Source: an uncultured Eubacteriales bacterium
GTDB lineage: Bacteria > Bacillota > Clostridia > Oscillospirales > Oscillospiraceae
Reading direction: 5' to 3'
Assembly: GCA_900547745.1 (NCBI GenBank)
Contig: URHT01000016.1
Location: 1 to 40,744 of the forward strand
DNA length: 40,744 nt
The translations under genes were made by a program, and so were the position numbers. Below are positions 6,923 to 14,546 of the stretch, in pieces. Under the pieces are notes generated by a model. The model had not been told where the DNA came from. It worked only from the letters and a program-made list of their open reading frames with translations, and did no database searches. Every line of letters starts with the position of its first letter. The first letter of the stretch is position 1.

Positions 6923-8518
6923 ATGAAGTATATTTTCGTGACAGGCGGCGTGGTGTCCGGACTGGGCAAGGGCATCTGCGCCGCGTCGCTGGGCCGGCTG
7001 CTGAAGCAGTGCGGCCTGCGGGTGCGCAACCAGAAGTTCGACCCCTATTTTAATGTAGATCCCGGCACGATGAGCCCCTACCAGCACGGGGAGGTGTTCG
7101 TCACCGACGACGGCGCGGAGACGGATCTGGATCTGGGACACTACGAGCGGTTCGTGGATGAGGCGCTGGACGGCAACGCCTCCGTGTCCTCGGGCAAGGT
7201 GTTCTGGGCCGTGCTGAACCGGGAACGGCAGGGCGGCTATCTGGGGGGCACGGTGCAGATCATCCCACACATCACCGACGAGATCAAGCGGCGGGTCTAC
7301 GCCATGGACGACGGCCAGACCGATGTGGTCATCACCGAGATCGGCGGCACGGTGGGCGACATCGAGAGCCAGCCGTTTCTGGAGGCCATCCGGCAGGTGG
7401 CGGCGGAAAAGGGGCGGGAAAACGTGCTGTACATCCATGTGCCGCTGATCGTGTCCATCCCCGGCAGCGGGGAGCTGAAAAGCAAGCCCACGCAGCACTC
7501 CGTCAAGGAGCTGCTGAGCGTGGGCATCCAGCCGGACGTGCTGGTGTGCCGCACCGACAGCCCCATCACGGAGGACGTGCGGCGGAAGATCGCCCTGTTC
7601 TGCAACGTGGAGGAGGACTGCGTCATCTCCAACGTGACGGCGTCCACGCTGTACGAGGTGCCGCTGCTGCTGGAGAAAGAGGGGCTGTGCCGGGTGGTGT
7701 GCCGCAAGCTGGGGCTGGGCGCCGGCGCGCCGGACATGGCCCACTGGCGAGCCATGGTGGACAGGATCCGCAGCGTACAACGGCGGGTGCAGATCGCGCT
7801 GGTGGGCAAGTACACGGAGCTGCACGACGCCTATCTCAGCGTGGCGGAGTCGCTGTTCCACGCGGGCACGGCCTGCGACAGCCATGTGGATATCAAATGG
7901 GTGGACTCCCAGACGCTGACGGCGGAGAACATCGGGGCGGCGCTGGGGGATTGCAGCGGTATTCTGGTGCCCGGCGGCTTCGGCGACCGGGGCATCGAGG
8001 GCATGATCCTGGCGGCGCAGTACGCACGGGAGAAGGGCGTGCCCTACCTCGGCATCTGCCTGGGCATGCAGATCGCGGTCATCGAGTTCGCCCGCCATGT
8101 GGCAGGCTGGGCGGATGCTCACAGCGCCGAGTTTTCCGGCACCACCGCCCATCCGGTCATCGACCTGATGCCCGATCAGGTGGGCGTCACGGACAAGGGC
8201 GGCACCATGCGGCTGGGGAAGTTCCCCTGCGTGCTGGCGGAGGGCTCCCGGGCCCGGGCGGCCTACGGCGCGGCGGAGATCTGGGAGCGGCACCGCCACC
8301 GGTACGAGTGCAGCAACGAGTTCCGGCCGGAGCTGGAGGCGGCGGGCCTGCGCATGGCGGGCACGTCACCGGACGGGCGGCTGGTGGAGATCGTGGAGCT
8401 GCCGGGGCACCCGTGGTATGTGGGCTGCCAGTTCCACCCGGAATTCAAGAGCCGTCCCGACCGGCCCCACCCCCTGTTTCAGGGCTTCGTGGCGGCGGCG
8501 CTGGCGCATCAGGGATAA
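6923..8518 (+). CDS. pyrG: CTP synthase
   Basis: CTP synthase converts UTP, ATP and glutamine to CTP, the last step of pyrimidine nucleotide synthesis. The N-terminal amidoligase domain (about 1-265) shows VVSGLGKGICAASLG, QKFDPYFNVDPGTMSP and GGTVGDIESQPFLEA. The C-terminal class I glutamine amidotransferase domain (about 285-531) shows GGFGDRG and the nucleophile C379 in GICLGMQ. The length of 531 residues is normal. The ATG at 6923 follows GGGAG; an upstream in-frame start at 6863 falls inside the promoter and was rejected. The gene stands alone with its own promoter and a terminator shared with the convergent nitrilase gene. Confidence 0.98.
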   Translation: MKYIFVTGGVVSGLGKGICAASLGRLLKQCGLRVRNQKFDPYFNVDPGTMSPYQHGEVFVTDDGAETDLDLGHYERFVDEALDGNASVSSGKVFWAVLNRERQGGYLGGTVQIIPHITDEIKRRVYAMDDGQTDVVITEIGGTVGDIESQPFLEAIRQVAAEKGRENVLYIHVPLIVSIPGSGELKSKPTQHSVKELLSVGIQPDVLVCRTDSPITEDVRRKIALFCNVEEDCVISNVTASTLYEVPLLLEKEGLCRVVCRKLGLGAGAPDMAHWRAMVDRIRSVQRRVQIALVGKYTELHDAYLSVAESLFHAGTACDSHVDIKWVDSQTLTAENIGAALGDCSGILVPGGFGDRGIEGMILAAQYAREKGVPYLGICLGMQIAVIEFARHVAGWADAHSAEFSGTTAHPVIDLMPDQVGVTDKGGTMRLGKFPCVLAEGSRARAAYGAAEIWERHRHRYECSNEFRPELEAAGLRMAGTSPDGRLVEIVELPGHPWYVGCQFHPEFKSRPDRPHPLFQGFVAAALAHQG

Positions 8519-8523
8519 AAGGC

Positions 8524-8564
8524 AAAAAATAGAGACGGCACAGCCGTCTCTATTTTTTTGCCTT
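8524..8564. terminator. Bidirectional terminator between pyrG and the nitrilase gene
   Basis: A 9-bp perfect stem (8531-8539 with 8543-8551, loop ACA) is flanked by an A-run on the left and a T-run on the right. The complementarity extends outward through AAGGCAAAAAAT and ATTTTTTTGCCTT. It serves both convergent genes. Confidence 0.9.
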
Positions 8565-8565
8565 T

Positions 8566-9486
8566 TTACTTGTCATCGACCCGCAGCTCCAGCACGTCGG
8601 GGCGGGCGTAGTGGCCCACGCAGTCCAGCTCCATGCGGCTGGCGGGCACCTTCTGCATGTCCAGATCGGCGTAGATAACGGCCTCCCTGTCCCACACCGT
8701 CTCCGACGCCTCGTGGCCGAAGGGGTCGATGAAGCAGCTGCCGCCGCGGCAGGCAACGTCCGGCAGGGCGGCGATCTCCGCCGCGGCGCTGACCGTCTCC
8801 GGGTAGTCCTCCCGGCGGAAGATCAGGTCGGCGTTGATGAAGTAGCAGTGACCCTCGATGGCGATGTGGCGGATGGTGCTCTGCCACTCGGGGTTGTCGT
8901 TGGTGTTGGGGGAGATATACAGGCTGATGCCCTTCTGGTACAGAGCCACGCGGGCCAGCGGCATGTAGCTTTCCCAGCAGATGAGGCTGGCCATGGGGCC
9001 CCATGGGGTGTCCATGACGGGGAAGTAGTCCCGATCGGCGTCGCCCCAGACCACCCGCTCGCTGCCGGTGGGCTTCAGCTTGCGGTGGTTCATGGCGCGG
9101 CCATCCGGCGCGATCATCATATTGGAGTTGTAGAGTGTGCCGGTGACGGCGTCGCGCTGGGAATAGCCCATGCTCAGGTAGACGCCGAGGGCGGCGGCTC
9201 TGTCCCTAAGCTGCTGCATCTCAGGGCCGTCGGCCAGCAGGGAGTTGTCGTAGTATTGCTTCCAGTCCTGGCGGCCGTCGGCCCTGCGGCTGCCCACGGT
9301 GAAGCCGAAGGTCATACCGTAGGGGTAACCGGGGAGGAACAATTCGGGAAAAACAATGAGCTCTGCGGCGTTGGCGGCGGCTTCGTCCATGAGACACAGG
9401 GCCTTTTCCAGAGAGCGGGCCTTGTCGAACATGACGGGGGTGGCCTGCACGATGGCGGCGCGGCAGGTGTTTTTCAGCTCTCGCAT
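8566..9486 (-). CDS. Nitrilase (carbon-nitrogen hydrolase, branch 1)
   Basis: A 306-residue member of the carbon-nitrogen hydrolase superfamily. The catalytic triad is complete: E48 in FPELFLPGYPYG, K136 in HRKLKPT and C170 in ICWESYMPLAR. The pattern CWE-x-YMPLAR and the KPTGSERVVWG block are those of true nitrilases, which turn a nitrile into a carboxylic acid and ammonia, rather than amidases or beta-ureidopropionases. The natural substrate cannot be predicted. The ATG at 9486 has an excellent AAAGGAGG site. The gene is monocistronic, leftward and convergent with pyrG. Its promoter is at 9546-9574. Confidence 0.85.
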   Translation of the reverse strand: MRELKNTCRAAIVQATPVMFDKARSLEKALCLMDEAAANAAELIVFPELFLPGYPYGMTFGFTVGSRRADGRQDWKQYYDNSLLADGPEMQQLRDRAAALGVYLSMGYSQRDAVTGTLYNSNMMIAPDGRAMNHRKLKPTGSERVVWGDADRDYFPVMDTPWGPMASLICWESYMPLARVALYQKGISLYISPNTNDNPEWQSTIRHIAIEGHCYFINADLIFRREDYPETVSAAAEIAALPDVACRGGSCFIDPFGHEASETVWDREAVIYADLDMQKVPASRMELDCVGHYARPDVLELRVDDK

Positions 9487-9545
9487 GGGGGAATCCTCCT
9501 TTAGAAATTTGTGTGAAATATCTGAAAATGAGAGAAATTTTTTCC

Positions 9546-9574
9546 ATTATACGGGGGCAGGGCGGAAAGTGCAA
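9546..9574 (-). promoter_or_regulatory. Promoter of the nitrilase gene
   Basis: On the minus strand TTGCAC (9569-9574) is followed after 17 bp by a perfect TATAAT (9546-9551). The predicted leader is about 50 nt. Confidence 0.8.
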
Positions 9575-9602
9575 GAGGGTTTTCAGCGGATGATCGCGGG
9601 AA

Positions 9603-9639
9603 AGCGTCTCCATGCTGCGGCATGGGGGCGCTCTTTTTT
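9603..9639 (+). terminator. Rightward terminator upstream of the phage module
   Basis: A 13-bp stem with two G-U pairs (9603-9615 with 9620-9632) is followed by six T. No rightward gene precedes it, so it insulates the phage genes from upstream transcription or ends a short leader. Confidence 0.65.
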
Positions 9640-9727
9640 GCGGGTGCGGGAAAAAATTTCAGGGAGTTTCGGGGAAATGGGCAACTGCGGCGGGGGAGAG
9701 CGGGGGGAGGTAGGAGGTGAGAGCGCA

Positions 9728-9919
9728 ATGAACGAGACGAGACGCGCCCGGGGTGACCGGGAGGCCCCGTGGGCCGAATGCGGCCTGTGCGGCGGCGAGA
9801 TCGGCTGGGGAGAGCGGTACTACCGGGTGGCCGGCGAGAACGTGTGCCGGAAGTGCCTGGCGGACTTCGCCGCACAGATCCTGGCGGTGTACGAGGTGAA
9901 AGGGGGAGAGGACGTATAG
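9728..9919 (+). CDS. Small zinc-ribbon protein of the phage module
   Basis: A 63-residue protein with two CxxC pairs, CGLCGGE at about residues 23-29 and VCRKCLADF at about 43-51. This spacing suggests one structural zinc site. It begins after a strong GGAGG and directly precedes the terminase genes, a place where phages often encode small HNH or zinc-finger proteins. No HNH nuclease motif is present. Its function is not recognised; the zinc site is inferred from the cysteines. Confidence 0.65.
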   Translation: MNETRRARGDREAPWAECGLCGGEIGWGERYYRVAGENVCRKCLADFAAQILAVYEVKGGEDV

Positions 9920-9933
9920 GCAGGAGGAGCGGC

Positions 9934-10323
9934 ATCCCGTGGGAGGACATACGGGAGCGGTATGAGGAGGGCGGCGTGACGCTGCGGGAGCTGGCGGAGC
10001 GGTACGGTGTGACGGAGCGGTCGGTGTATCTGCACGCACGGAACGAGGCGTGGGAGGGCCCCCGGCGGTGGAGCCTGCGGCGCGGGGGCGAGGCGCAGAC
10101 CGAGCTGGCCCGGACGGCCCGGCAGCTGTACTGGGCGGCCACCGCCGCCGTTGACCGGATGGATCTGGACGAGGCGGGGGTGAAGGAGATGAAGGAGCTG
10201 GCGGGGCTGATGCAGGCGCTGATCTCGCTGGAGCGGGCCATGGAGCCGCCCAAGGCGGAGAAGAAGGAAAAGGGGACGGTGCGGGTGGTGCTGTCCGACG
10301 AGGCGGAGGAGCTGAGCCGATGA
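9934..10323 (+). CDS. Terminase small subunit
   Basis: The small terminase recognises phage DNA and hands it to the large subunit for packaging. The protein begins with WEDIRERYEEGG, followed by a helix-turn-helix, TLRELAERYGVTERSVYLHA, and an acidic/basic C-terminal part, the usual small-terminase layout. It overlaps the large terminase gene by 4 bp (ATGA). The start is a problem. The homologous N-terminal stretch has no in-frame ATG, GTG or TTG; the only start-like codon at good distance from AGGAGG (9922-9927) is ATC at 9934. A shorter canonical start is GTG at 9976, also behind AGGAGG, giving 115 residues. I give the longer form but either is possible. Confidence 0.75.
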   Translation: MPWEDIRERYEEGGVTLRELAERYGVTERSVYLHARNEAWEGPRRWSLRRGGEAQTELARTARQLYWAATAAVDRMDLDEAGVKEMKELAGLMQALISLERAMEPPKAEKKEKGTVRVVLSDEAEELSR

Positions 10324-11711
10324 GAGGGGACACCATGGCGCTGGGGACGCCCAACCCCCGGCAGCGGGAGTTTCTGGCGTGCCGGAGGAAATATGTCGCC
10401 TTCGGCGGCGCACGGGGCGGCGGCAAAAGCTGGGCCGTGCGGTGCAAGGCCAAGCTGCTGGCCCTGCGGTATCCGGGCATCCGGCTGCTGCTGGTGCGGC
10501 GGAGCCTGCCGGAGCTGGAGAGCAACCACCTGACGTTCCTGCGCGGCGAGCTGGCGGGGGTGGCGGAATACCGGGCCGGGGAGCACCGGTTCGTGTTCGG
10601 CAACGGCAGCACGCTGCAGTTCGGGTACTGCGGACGGGACGCAGACCTCGACCGGTATCAGGGCGCGGAGTACGATGTGATCTTTCTGGACGAGGCCACC
10701 CAGCTGAAGGAGCAGTGGATGCGGCAGATCGCCGCCTGCGTCCGGGGCGTCAACGACTTTCCCAAGCGCATCTACTACACCTGCAACCCCGGCGGGCCGG
10801 GGCACGGGTACATCAAGCGGCTGTTTATCGACAGGCGGTACGAGCCGGGGGAGATACCGGAGGACTATGCCTTTATCCCGGCGCGGGTCACGGACAACAC
10901 GGTGCTGCTGGCGCGGCAGCCGGAATACGTCCGGCAGCTGGAGGCGCTGCCCCCCAAGCTGCGGCGGGCGTGGCTGGAGGGCTGCTGGGACGTGTTTGCC
11001 GGGCAGGTGTTCCAGGAGTTCACCGACGATCCGGCCCACTACGACGACAGGCGGTACACCCATGTGATACGGGCCTTTGACGTGCCCAGAGAGTGGAACG
11101 TGTACCGCAGCTACGACTTCGGCTACGCCAAGCCCTTTTCCTGCGGCTGGTGGGCGGTGGATCACGACGGGTGCGTGTACCGCATCGCGGAGCTGTACGG
11201 CTGCACCGGCACGCCGGACGAGGGGGTGCTGTGGACGCCGGAGAGACAGTTCGCGGAGATACGGCGCATCGAGGAGGAGCACCCGCTGCTGCGGGGGCGG
11301 CAGATACAGGGGGTGGCCGACCCGGCCATCTGGGACGCCAGCCGGGGCGAGAGCATCTATGAGACGGCGCTGAAGCACCGCATCTTCTTCGTGAAGGGGG
11401 ATAACCGGCGCATCGCCGGGTGGATGCAGATGCACTACCGGATGACCTTCGACGCGGAGGGCTACCCCATGCTGTATGTATTCGAGAACTGCCGGGCGTT
11501 CATCCGGACGGTGCCGGGGCTGCTGTACAGCCGGACAGACCCGGAGGATGTGGACACCAGTCAGGAGGATCACGCGGCCGACGAGAGCCGGTACTTCTGC
11601 ATGACAAGGCCCATCGCGCCGGTGCGGACGGAGCGCCGGGAGATCGCCGACGACCCGCTGGAGCTGCGGACGGGCCGGTTCGGCAGCTGGGGCGGCGTGA
11701 GAAAAATCTGA
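10320..11711 (+). CDS. Terminase large subunit
   Basis: The large terminase is the ATP-driven DNA packaging motor and headful nuclease. Walker A is GGARGGGKS at residues 29-37 and Walker B is YDVIFLDEA at 118-126. The nuclease half has the acidic residues expected: SYDFGYAKPF, then VADPAIWD, and a final DTSQEDHAADESRY block. At 463 residues it is full length. The ATG at 10320 overlaps the small-subunit stop; a second ATG at 10335 has an equally good GAGGGG site. Residues before the ATPase core (NPRQREFLACRRKYVAFGG) are typical of the family. Confidence 0.95.
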   Translation: MRGDTMALGTPNPRQREFLACRRKYVAFGGARGGGKSWAVRCKAKLLALRYPGIRLLLVRRSLPELESNHLTFLRGELAGVAEYRAGEHRFVFGNGSTLQFGYCGRDADLDRYQGAEYDVIFLDEATQLKEQWMRQIAACVRGVNDFPKRIYYTCNPGGPGHGYIKRLFIDRRYEPGEIPEDYAFIPARVTDNTVLLARQPEYVRQLEALPPKLRRAWLEGCWDVFAGQVFQEFTDDPAHYDDRRYTHVIRAFDVPREWNVYRSYDFGYAKPFSCGWWAVDHDGCVYRIAELYGCTGTPDEGVLWTPERQFAEIRRIEEEHPLLRGRQIQGVADPAIWDASRGESIYETALKHRIFFVKGDNRRIAGWMQMHYRMTFDAEGYPMLYVFENCRAFIRTVPGLLYSRTDPEDVDTSQEDHAADESRYFCMTRPIAPVRTERREIADDPLELRTGRFGSWGGVRKI

Positions 11712-11785
11712 GGGCCGCTGCACCGGGACGTGCAACAACCGGAGGGCGGCGGACAGAGACAGTAACAAGGAAAGGAAGGTGCGGC

Positions 11786-13621
11786 ATGGAACAGGAGGTC
11801 ATGAGGCCCAGGATCGGCACGCAGGAGGTGCTCCGGGCGGCGGAGATCCTGCGGAAGTACCGGCAGGGCAAGGAGAATCTGGAGAAGCGCGTCATCGACA
11901 ACGAGCAGTTCTGGAAGCTGCGGCACTGGGAGCAGATGGAAAAGGCCGGGGAGGGCGGCAATCCCGCCGACCCCCAGCCGGCCAGCGGATGGCTGGTGAA
12001 CTGTATTCTGTCCAAGCACGCGGACGCCATGGACAGCTATCCGGAGCCGACGGTACTGCCCCGGGAGCCGGACGACCGGGAGGAGGCGGAGAAGCTGACC
12101 CGCATTCTGCCGGTGATCCTGCAGAACAACCGGTTCAAGAAGGAGTATGCCAAGGCGTGGTGGAACAAGCTGAAGTCCGGCTGCGCCGTGTACGGCGTGT
12201 TCTGGGACGACCGGAAGCTCCACGGGCTGGGGGACATCGACATCCGCAGCATGGATGTGCTGAATCTGTTCTGGGAGCCGGGGGTGCAGGACATACAGGC
12301 GTCGGAGCACTTCTTCTCCACGGAGCTGGTGCCCGATCACCGGCTGGTGCGGGCGTACCCCCAGCTGGAGGGGAAGCTGGGGCGCGGCGGCGCGGCGCAG
12401 GTGAGCCGCTATCTCTACGACGACAGGGTGGACACCTCCGGCCAGTCGCTGGTGGTGGACTGGTACTACCATACGGAGGAGGATGGGCGTCCGGTTTTGC
12501 AGTACTGCAAGTTCGTGGGGGAGACGGTGCTGTACGCCACGGAGAATGATCCCGCCTACCGCGGGCGGGGGTGGTACGACCACGGGCAGTACCCCTTTGT
12601 GTTCGACGTGCTGTTCCCGGAGGAGGGGACGCCCTGCGGCTACGGGTATGTGGATCTGTGCAAGTCGGCGCAGAAGCAGATCGATCTGATGAACCAGGCC
12701 ATCCTGAAGAACACGCTGGCGGCGGCCACGCCGCGGTTCTTCATCCGCTCCGACGGGGCGGTGAACGAGGCGGAGTACGCCGACTGGACGCGGCCCTTCG
12801 TCCACACCAACGGCAATCTGGGGGCGGACTCCATCGCGCCCATCCGTGTGCCCACGCTGGACAGCGTGTATGTGGCCATCCTGCAGAACAAGGTGGCGGA
12901 GATGAAGGAGACGGCGGGCAACCGGGACGTCATGGGCGGCGGCACCGCCGGGGGCGTCACGGCGGCCACGGCCATCGCGGCGCTGCAGGAGGCCGGCGGC
13001 AAGCTGTCGCGCAATATGATCGACGACGGGTACGAGGCGTTCTCGCAGGTGCTGACGCTGTGCATCGAGCTGGTGCGGCAGTTTTACAGCATGCCCCGGC
13101 AGTTCCGGCTGCTGGGCAGGGGCGCGGAGCGGGAGTTCCGGATGTTCGACAACGGCGGTATGCAGCCCCGGCCGCTGGAGATGGGCGGCTACCGGGTGCC
13201 GGAGTTCGATCTGGAGATCGCGGCGCAGGATGAGACGCCCTACAAGACCATGGAGTACAATCAGCTGGCGCTGCAGCTGTTCCAGATGGGCTTCTTCCGG
13301 GCGGACATGGCCGAGCAGGCCCTGCGGTGTCTGGATCTGATGGAGTTCAAGAACAAGGATCAGCTGGCGGCGGTGATCCGGCAGGGGAGGCAGCGGACGC
13401 GGCAGGTGGAGTGGCTGCAGGGACAGCTGCTGACGGCGCTGCGGCTGCTGGACGCCCGGCAGGGCACGCAGCTGGCGGAGACGCTGGCGCGGGAGATGGA
13501 CGGCGGCGAGGACGAGGCGCCGGACATCGGCGGCCTGCGGATACCGGAGGCGGAACGCGGTGCGCTGAATACCGTGCAGCGGCAGAGAAAGCAGTCCCGG
13601 GAGACGGTGAGGCCCCGATGA
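11786..13621 (+). CDS. Portal protein
   Basis: A 611-residue protein in the portal position directly after terminase. It has the long mixed helical body of portal proteins, with conserved-looking blocks DIDIRSMDVLNLFWEPGV, YGYVDLCKSAQKQIDLMNQA and GGVTAATAIAALQEAGGK. The dodecameric portal forms the DNA gate at one capsid vertex. The size fits portals of N4-gp56-type phages. I chose the ATG at 11786 because AAAGGAAGG precedes it and the frame upstream overlaps the terminase gene. The stop overlaps the start of the next gene (ATGA). Confidence 0.9.
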   Translation: MEQEVMRPRIGTQEVLRAAEILRKYRQGKENLEKRVIDNEQFWKLRHWEQMEKAGEGGNPADPQPASGWLVNCILSKHADAMDSYPEPTVLPREPDDREEAEKLTRILPVILQNNRFKKEYAKAWWNKLKSGCAVYGVFWDDRKLHGLGDIDIRSMDVLNLFWEPGVQDIQASEHFFSTELVPDHRLVRAYPQLEGKLGRGGAAQVSRYLYDDRVDTSGQSLVVDWYYHTEEDGRPVLQYCKFVGETVLYATENDPAYRGRGWYDHGQYPFVFDVLFPEEGTPCGYGYVDLCKSAQKQIDLMNQAILKNTLAAATPRFFIRSDGAVNEAEYADWTRPFVHTNGNLGADSIAPIRVPTLDSVYVAILQNKVAEMKETAGNRDVMGGGTAGGVTAATAIAALQEAGGKLSRNMIDDGYEAFSQVLTLCIELVRQFYSMPRQFRLLGRGAEREFRMFDNGGMQPRPLEMGGYRVPEFDLEIAAQDETPYKTMEYNQLALQLFQMGFFRADMAEQALRCLDLMEFKNKDQLAAVIRQGRQRTRQVEWLQGQLLTALRLLDARQGTQLAETLAREMDGGEDEAPDIGGLRIPEAERGALNTVQRQRKQSRETVRPR

Positions 13622-13899
13622 TCCGGGTACGGTTCGACGGGGCGCAGGTGACGGTCAGCGGGCACGCCGGGTACGCGCCGGCGGGGCGGGACATCGTGTG
13701 CGCCGCCGTGTCGGCGCTGGTGTACGCGCTGGCGGGGTATCTGGAGGAGACGGGACAGGCGGAGCGGGTGGACATCCGCAGGGGCTTCGCGGACATCCGG
13801 GGCACGGCGGCGGGCGCGGCGGCGCTGGCACTGGTGCGGTGCGGCGTGGAACAGCTGGCGCAGGCGTATCCCGGGTGCGTGGAGATAACGGGGTCGTGA
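13618..13899 (+). CDS. prp: Prp-type cysteine protease of the phage
   Basis: Prp is the cysteine protease that in Firmicutes removes the N-terminal extension of ribosomal protein L27. This 93-residue copy has the family core GHAGYAPAGRDIVCAAVSAL. Its candidate catalytic pair is H16 and C28, 12 residues apart as in characterised Prp (H22 and C34 in Staphylococcus). Here the gene lies between portal and scaffold, is translationally coupled to the portal gene by ATGA, and is not next to rplU or rpmA. The following scaffold and capsid proteins both begin with an L27-like Q-x-F-A site, so the likely role is prohead maturation. Family assignment is firm; the phage substrate role is inference from the motifs. 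Confidence 0.92.
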   Translation: MIRVRFDGAQVTVSGHAGYAPAGRDIVCAAVSALVYALAGYLEETGQAERVDIRRGFADIRGTAAGAAALALVRCGVEQLAQAYPGCVEITGS

Positions 13900-13921
13900 C
13901 CTACCACGGGAAGGAGAGGCT

Positions 13922-14527
13922 ATGAGGCAGCTTTGGATGGACTGGCAGGCGTTCGCGGAGGAGGCCGGTCAGGAGACGGGCGGAGAAGCAGGCGGGCAGG
14001 CGGCTCCCGACGCCGGGGAGCAGGACGATTTCGCGGAGCTGATCCGGGGAAGGTACAAGGCGCAGTTCGACGCCCGTGTACAGAAGATCCTGGACGGGCG
14101 GCTGCGGGGCCTGCGGCAGGAAAACGCCCGGCTGCGGCAGGAGACGCAGGCGCAGCGGCAGGCACAGGCCGGGGCGCTGCTGCGCCTGCAGGCGGAGGAG
14201 GGACGCATCCGGCAGGTGTATCCGGACTTCGACTGGAAGCGGGAGCTGGCCTCGCCCCGGTTCGGACGGCTGGTGACGGCGGGCGTGGACGGACAGACCG
14301 CCTACGAGATCGTACACCGGCAGGAGCTTTTGCAGGCGGCTATGGGCTACGCGGCGGAAAAGACCCGCAGCGAGATGGCCCGGGCCATCGCCTCCGGCGG
14401 CAGCCGGGCGGCGGAGAACCGGGGCGGCAGCCGCACCGTGACCCGCAGCGATCCCAGAAGCCTGACCAGCCGGGAGCTGGCGGCGATCCGCAGGCGGGTA
14501 CAGGACGGGGAGAAGATCCGATTCTGA
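13922..14527 (+). CDS. Capsid scaffold protein
   Basis: A 201-residue charged, helical protein directly before the major capsid gene, where scaffolds are encoded. Residues about 55-100 (RLRGLRQENARLRQETQAQR and beyond) form a clear coiled-coil region, and the C-terminus is basic, as expected for capsid contact. The N-terminus reads MDWQAFAEEAG at residues 6-16, which aligns with MNLQMFAGEMN of the capsid protein. Both look like Prp cleavage sites. AAGGAGAGG precedes the ATG. Scaffolds guide shell assembly and are then removed. Assignment rests on position and composition. Confidence 0.8.
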   Translation: MRQLWMDWQAFAEEAGQETGGEAGGQAAPDAGEQDDFAELIRGRYKAQFDARVQKILDGRLRGLRQENARLRQETQAQRQAQAGALLRLQAEEGRIRQVYPDFDWKRELASPRFGRLVTAGVDGQTAYEIVHRQELLQAAMGYAAEKTRSEMARAIASGGSRAAENRGGSRTVTRSDPRSLTSRELAAIRRRVQDGEKIRF

Positions 14528-14546
14528 AAAAACAGGGAGGAGAAAT

